This document shows, one piece after another, positions 20,620 through 23,926 of a stretch of DNA of 23,926 nucleotides. Location: positions 1 to 23,926 of the forward strand of contig JAEDJB010000011.1 of assembly GCA_016296565.1 (NCBI GenBank). Reading direction: 5' to 3'. The position numbers were made by a program, and so were the translations under genes. The notes under the pieces are model-generated. The model searched no databases, was not told where the DNA came from, and worked only from the letters and a program-made list of their open reading frames with translations. This stretch comes from Oscillospiraceae bacterium (GTDB lineage Bacteria > Bacillota > Clostridia > Oscillospirales > Oscillospiraceae). Each line of letters begins with the position of its first letter. Position 1 is the first letter of the stretch.

Positions 20620-22054
20620 ATGGCTTTATTGATAGGGGCCTTTGTGATTGGCATTATTATTGGAATTGGACAAATAATCAAAGGTGCAATAGATAATCGC
20701 CGAGCAGAGAAAGAAGCCGAAGCAGAATATGATCGTTGGATAAACAGGCACAACGGATATGATGGAATACATCTAAGTGAAGAACAAATCCGAGGACTTG
20801 AAGCTGGAACACAATTGCCGTGTTTACCTGCCACAAGCGTTCCTATTGTTCTGTCTGCTGGAGAAACTGCTGTATATCATACAGATGCTGAAATCGTGAA
20901 AAACGACTATTTCTTTGGTGAGTTAGTTATTACAACAAAACGAGTAGTGTTTATTGGTGATGAAAAAGGCTTTGATTTACAGAATATCAAGATTTCTTCA
21001 TTTCTATATACTGCTATATACTGGTAATGGTATCACAATTCAAAGCGGGCGAAGCATTTATAAATTGGAACTCGATGCACCGCATCTCGTAAAAGCCGCT
21101 TTTGATGGAGTTATAAGCAAGAATATTCCTGTGTCTTCGCAAATAATGAATGACAGACCCCATGCCCGTGGGCGTGCTCAGCGCGACACAGTTTCATGTG
21201 TGACAGCTCTCGACAATGTGGCATCCATTGACCATATGGAAGGACATGAGTTTGAACATTTCTGTGCCGAATTACTTCGAAAGAATGGATACACTAATAT
21301 TGAGGTTACCCGTGGTTCTGGCGATCAAGGTGTAGACGTACTTGCCAGCAAAGAGGGTATTCGCTATGCCATTCAGTGCAAAAACTATGCTACCCACCTG
21401 AGTAATACCCCTGTGCAAGAAGTAAAGGCCGGTTGCGAATTTTACAAATGCCATGTCGGCGTGGTTATGACAAACTCAACCTTCACTCCTGGAGCAGTTG
21501 CCTTAGCCGAAGCTACAAAAGTGCTTCTTTGGGACAGAGCCAAACTGCAGGAATTAATTGATAATGTGGGAGGACTTGAAGAATTTGGGATGACCCCCAA
21601 TAACATGGTTGATAGAGAGACCAAAAATATTGCAGAAACCGATGCTAATAACGCGGTTGATGAAGAAATAGTTAACGATTATATTGATACTGAGGAAGGT
21701 GCCGATATTCAGCCGCACATAAAACAAGAAAATGTCTCAAATACACCAATACATAAATGTAAACGCAAATATCGTAAGGTAATGAGGGCATTTGCTATTT
21801 TCTTCTTTGTGATGACAGGGTTTGGTGTTATAGCCACATTAGGAACAATGGGAGATGCTGGGGTATTTGCCATGCTAGGTGAAACCGGATTTTTTCTAAT
21901 TCTTGGGGGAATGTTCCATGTGCTTTCGCTGTCACCAAAGCACATACCGTATATCCTTGGAAAAGAAACTGGCTTGAAGAAATCTTGGTTTGTATGGATT
22001 TGCGTCATTGTAGCTTTTGTATTTTTTACTGTAATGATGGGGATACCTTTTTGA
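20620..22054 (+). pseudogene. Membrane-anchored Mrr-type nuclease, split by a 10-bp duplication
   Basis: The first frame (20620-21027, 135 residues) has an N-terminal membrane helix (3-23), a charged linker and a PH-like domain (about 79-135, GELVITTKRVVFIGDEKGFDL). It stops just after CTATATACTG repeated in tandem. The next frame continues the PH-like domain (TGNGITIQSGRSIYKLEL). It then encodes an Mrr-type endonuclease domain (HEFEHFCAELLRKNGY, GSGDQGVDVL, YAIQCKNY), an acidic linker and about three C-terminal membrane helices. Deleting one 10-bp copy gives one 474-residue protein with putative catalytic D236, Q249 and K251. Mrr-family enzymes cut modified or foreign DNA; the membrane tether suggests action at the envelope (inference). 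The ATG at 20620 follows a GGGGGA site. As sequenced it is probably inactive, unless translation restarts or the repeat is reversible. Confidence 0.85.
21004..21023 (+). repeat. 10-bp tandem duplication causing a frameshift
   Basis: CTATATACTG occurs twice in direct contact (21004-21013 and 21014-21023). Removing either copy fuses the two reading frames without any other change. Confidence 0.95.
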
Positions 22055-22057
22055 AGT

Positions 22058-22105
22058 GGAAAAGGCTCCACCCGAAAGGATGGAGCCTTTTTCGTTATTT
22101 TAACG
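22058..22105 (+). terminator. Terminator of the cargo gene
   Basis: AAAGGCTCCA (22061-22070) pairs with TGGAGCCTTT (22081-22090), followed by a T-run. A second small hairpin, CGTTA with TAACG, follows at about 22093-22105. Both lie inside the right inverted repeat. Confidence 0.9.
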
Positions 22106-22127
22106 AAGAGTTTTTACTTAGACCTAA

Positions 22128-22151
22128 ACCAACACGTTAAGTTAAAAGGGA
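22128..22151 (-). repeat. Right terminal inverted repeat of the AT-rich island
   Basis: ACCAACACGTTAAG followed by TTAAAAGGGA mirrors 20468-20491 with two mismatches. The GC-rich chromosome resumes immediately to the right. Confidence 0.88.
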
Positions 22152-22168
22152 TGGCGGGGCTTTTCGGA

Positions 22169-22196
22169 TTGCAAACCCGGCGGAATATGATATGAT
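22169..22196 (+). promoter_or_regulatory. Sigma-A promoter of the CLC gene
   Basis: TTGCAA (22169-22174), a 16-bp spacer and TATGAT (22191-22196) preceded by TGA lie about 45 bases before the ATG. The promoter starts only 18 bases outside the island's right end. Confidence 0.65.
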
Positions 22197-22241
22197 TATA
22201 TCAAACGAGAGAGAAATTTGCAGAGACGGCAGGGGTGACCT

Positions 22242-23570
22242 ATGACAGAAAGACAAGGGGAAAAGGGGCGCCGGACCGGGCGGGTCCGGCAGTTTCTCCG
22301 CAGCGTCCGCACGGAGATGGTGTTCAGCGGAGAGAGCCTGCGGGTCAACGGCCGGGGCCTGCTCTTCGGGCTGATTGTGGGCCTGGTGGTGGGCCTGTGC
22401 GGGGGCGTGTTCGCCCGGCTGCTGGAGGTGGCCACCCTGGTCCGGGAGGGCACCAGCTGGGCCATCTTCCTGCTGCCCCTGGCGGGGCTGCCGGTGGTGT
22501 GGATGTACCGCCGGGGGGGCATCAAAACCGCCGGGGGCACGGACATCATCGTCCAGGCGGCCCGGGGAGAGCAGCCGGTGTCCCGCCTGCTGGCCCCGGT
22601 GATTTTCGCCGCCACGGTGCTGACCCACTTCTTCGGGGGCTCCGCCGGCCGGGAGGGTGCGGCCCTCCAGCTGGGCGGCTCCCTGGCGGAGCTGGTGCGC
22701 AAGCGGCTGCGGATCGGGGACGAGTTTGAGGACCTGGCCATCATGTGCGGTATGAGCGCCGGATTCTCTGCCGTGTTCGGCAGCCAGATTGCCGCGGTGA
22801 TCTTCGCCCTGGAAATCTCCTGCGTGGGCATGCTCCCCCTGGGGGCGCTGTTTCCCTGCGTGGTCTCCTCCATCACCGCCGGGCAGGTGGCCCGCCGCCT
22901 GGGGGAGCGGGCGGTGACCTATTACATCTCCTCCTCCACCCCCGACCTGCTCTTTTACGGCCGGGTGCTGGTGCTGGCCATTGCCTGCGGCCTTTTGAGC
23001 ATTGTGGTGTGCTATGCTTTCTCCGGGGCCCGGGACGGGCTGGAGCGGCTGCTCCCCAACCCCTATCTGCGGGTGATGGCCGGGGGAGCGGCGGTGGTGG
23101 TCCTGACCCTGGCGCTGGACACCAAGTACTACCTGGGCAGCGGCCAGGCCATCATCGACCAGGCCATCGGCCTGGGGGAGAGCCAGCCCTGGGATTTTGT
23201 TCTGAAGCTGCTCTTCACCGCCCTCACCCTGGGGGCGGGGTACAAGGGGGGCGAGATCGTGCCATCCTTTGCCATCGGGGCCTCCTTCGGCTGCGTGGTG
23301 GGGCCCCTGCTGGGCCTGCCCGCCCCCTACGCCGCGGCCATCGGAATGATCGCCCTGTTCTGCGGGGTGACCAACTGCCCCCTCACCGCCCTGGTGCTGG
23401 GCTTTGAGGTGTTCTTTTTCTACAACGCCGGGGGCTTTCTGGTGGCGGTGGCCGCCAGCTTCCTGGTTTCCGGCTACAGCGGCCTGTACGCCAAGCAGAA
23501 GTTCGCCTTCTCCAAAAACGCCGACACCGCCGGCACCACCCCGGAGGAGGAGAGCATCCACCGGCAATGA
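22242..23570 (+). CDS. CLC-family chloride/fluoride channel or antiporter
   Basis: The 442-residue membrane protein has about ten hydrophobic helices and CLC motifs. The gating motif is GSAGREGA with Glu138. GYKGGEIVPSFAIGASFG corresponds to the GGxFxP-type selectivity region. The first filter motif, usually GSGIP, is replaced by GGTDII, so ion preference may differ from classical chloride proteins. Fluoride-exporting CLC-F proteins also depart at this site, but the family cannot be settled by eye. No fluoride riboswitch is recognisable upstream. There are no CBS domains at the C-terminus. The start at 22242 follows AGGGGTG. It is monocistronic. Confidence 0.92.
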   Translation: MTERQGEKGRRTGRVRQFLRSVRTEMVFSGESLRVNGRGLLFGLIVGLVVGLCGGVFARLLEVATLVREGTSWAIFLLPLAGLPVVWMYRRGGIKTAGGTDIIVQAARGEQPVSRLLAPVIFAATVLTHFFGGSAGREGAALQLGGSLAELVRKRLRIGDEFEDLAIMCGMSAGFSAVFGSQIAAVIFALEISCVGMLPLGALFPCVVSSITAGQVARRLGERAVTYYISSSTPDLLFYGRVLVLAIACGLLSIVVCYAFSGARDGLERLLPNPYLRVMAGGAAVVVLTLALDTKYYLGSGQAIIDQAIGLGESQPWDFVLKLLFTALTLGAGYKGGEIVPSFAIGASFGCVVGPLLGLPAPYAAAIGMIALFCGVTNCPLTALVLGFEVFFFYNAGGFLVAVAASFLVSGYSGLYAKQKFAFSKNADTAGTTPEEESIHRQ

Positions 23571-23926
23571 CAGCCCGAGGACAAAGGCTCCCCTGGAGAG
23601 GGGAGCTGTCAGCGAAGCTGACTGAGAGGTGATCCCCTGGGAATATCTCTACGGGTGCGCTGACGAGGCAGAGCGACGGATAAAATCCCCTCTGGTCCCG
23701 TCGTGCCGTTCCCGACAACTTCTCCCAGGCGACACCTCTCCACCGCTTCGCGGTCCCCCTCCCCTCTAAAGGGGAGGCATTGGTGCAGGACTGCCCCCAA
23801 AGGGTACCTGACCACGTTATGCGCGCCCAGCCGGTGGGCGCGCTTTTTTTCTGCGTGACAGGGAGATATCCTCAGCGCTTCGCGCTGCCAGCTCTCCCAG
23901 AGGGAGAGCCAAGGGCGTGGGTGGGT
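23571..23926. repeat. Gene-free block of dispersed repeat modules
   Basis: No gene is visible in these 356 nt. Module A occurs at 23584-23629 and, inverted and diverged, at 23870-23914. A related piece with ACCGCTTCGCGGT and a CCCCTCTAAAGGGG hairpin lies at about 23738-23777. Module B occurs at 23799-23843. The region continues past the window edge. Confidence 0.75.
23821..23850 (+). terminator. Module B hairpin acting as a terminator
   Basis: GCGCGCCCA (23821-23829) pairs perfectly with TGGGCGCGC (23835-23843) and is followed by seven Ts. It is the first strong terminator-like structure on the plus strand after the CLC gene, about 250 nt downstream. Confidence 0.75.

Larger units (their letters stand above)
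20468..22151. mobile_element. TIR-bounded AT-rich cargo element without transposase
   Basis: This 1684-nt segment is far poorer in GC than both flanks and ends in 24-nt inverted repeats. It contains one cargo gene with its own promoter and terminator, and no transposase or recombinase. The 7-nt sequence GGCGGGG lies just outside both ends (20459-20465 and 22153-22159), a possible target duplication, though such G-rich strings are common here. It looks like a non-autonomous transposon-like island mobilised in trans (inference). Confidence 0.7.

Noticed and set aside
20511..20834. A 107-codon minus-strand frame in the AT-rich island
   Set aside because: It is antisense to the start of the nuclease gene and overlaps its promoter. 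It has no ribosome binding site or recognisable family.
20459..22159. GGCGGGG as a proven target-site duplication of the island
   Set aside because: The 7-mer is present just outside both ends, but offset by one or two bases from the repeats and very likely by chance in G-rich DNA. It is kept only as a hint.
22152..22241. A fluoride riboswitch upstream of the CLC gene
   Set aside because: A GATGGCGGGG string lies nearby, but the rest of the conserved riboswitch core and pseudoknot is missing, and the space is filled by the promoter.
1..23926. tRNA, rRNA or CRISPR features
   Set aside because: I scanned for T-loop motifs, rRNA stretches and regularly spaced repeats. The only GGTTCGA-like match lies inside a coding gene, and the repeats are irregular.

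Overview
This is a GC-rich chromosomal window (about 60% GC by eye) from a spore-forming Firmicute. A spoIIGA-sigE pair, clostridial-type sigma-A promoters, AGGAGG ribosome binding sites and dispersed intergenic repeat modules all point to an Oscillospiraceae gut bacterium of the Flavonifractor/Lawsonibacter/Intestinimonas kind. Species cannot be fixed from the sequence alone. Most of the window is ordinary chromosome, with one clear AT-rich accessory island near the right end.

Layout, left to right. 84-1361 (+): an ADP-ribosylglycohydrolase and a Nudix hydrolase, then a two-way terminator. 1414-2085 (-): a type A chloramphenicol acetyltransferase. 2248-3836 (-): spoIIGA-sigE, the mother-cell sigma factor and its processing protease. 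3981-4893: a divergent pair, a small DUF6514-like protein (-) and a membrane-anchored XRE regulator (+). 4968-5849 (-): a beta-hydroxyacid dehydrogenase. 5996-7321 (-): a membrane protein with an Arg/Ser/Tyr/Asp-rich cytosolic tail and two BIG2 domains outside. 7555-8349 (+): a DapF-fold racemase/epimerase. 8543-10897 (-): an amino-acid ABC transporter (lipoprotein, permease, ATPase) whose binding protein appears circularly permuted. 11094-12203 (-): a secreted stalk protein with a degenerate NodB-like domain. 12336-13154 (+): an ArsC/Spx-like protein and a DUF523/TudS-like protein. 13161-14132 (-): a choloylglycine-hydrolase homologue lacking its nucleophilic cysteine. 14138-14445: an exact 52-nt palindromic repeat pair bracketing a small MITE-like element. 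14455-15363 (-): a DUF2935 protein. 15845-17920 (-): an EF-G-like translational GTPase. 18136-20379 (-): dusB, an ECF sigma factor and its zinc-finger anti-sigma factor in one overlapping operon. 20468-22151: the AT-rich island. 22242-23570 (+): a CLC channel/antiporter, then a block of intergenic repeats to the end.

The most unusual item is the island. It is bounded by 24-nt inverted repeats (22 of 24 matching) and carries one gene. That gene encodes an N-terminal membrane segment, a PH-like domain, an Mrr-type nuclease domain and about three C-terminal membrane segments. It is currently split by an exact 10-bp tandem duplication, and deleting one copy restores a 474-residue frame. I infer a membrane-tethered defence-type nuclease carried by a transposase-less cargo element. 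Other strong leads are the permuted binding protein, the cysteine-less bile-salt-hydrolase homologue and the FUS-like low-complexity tail on the BIG2 protein.
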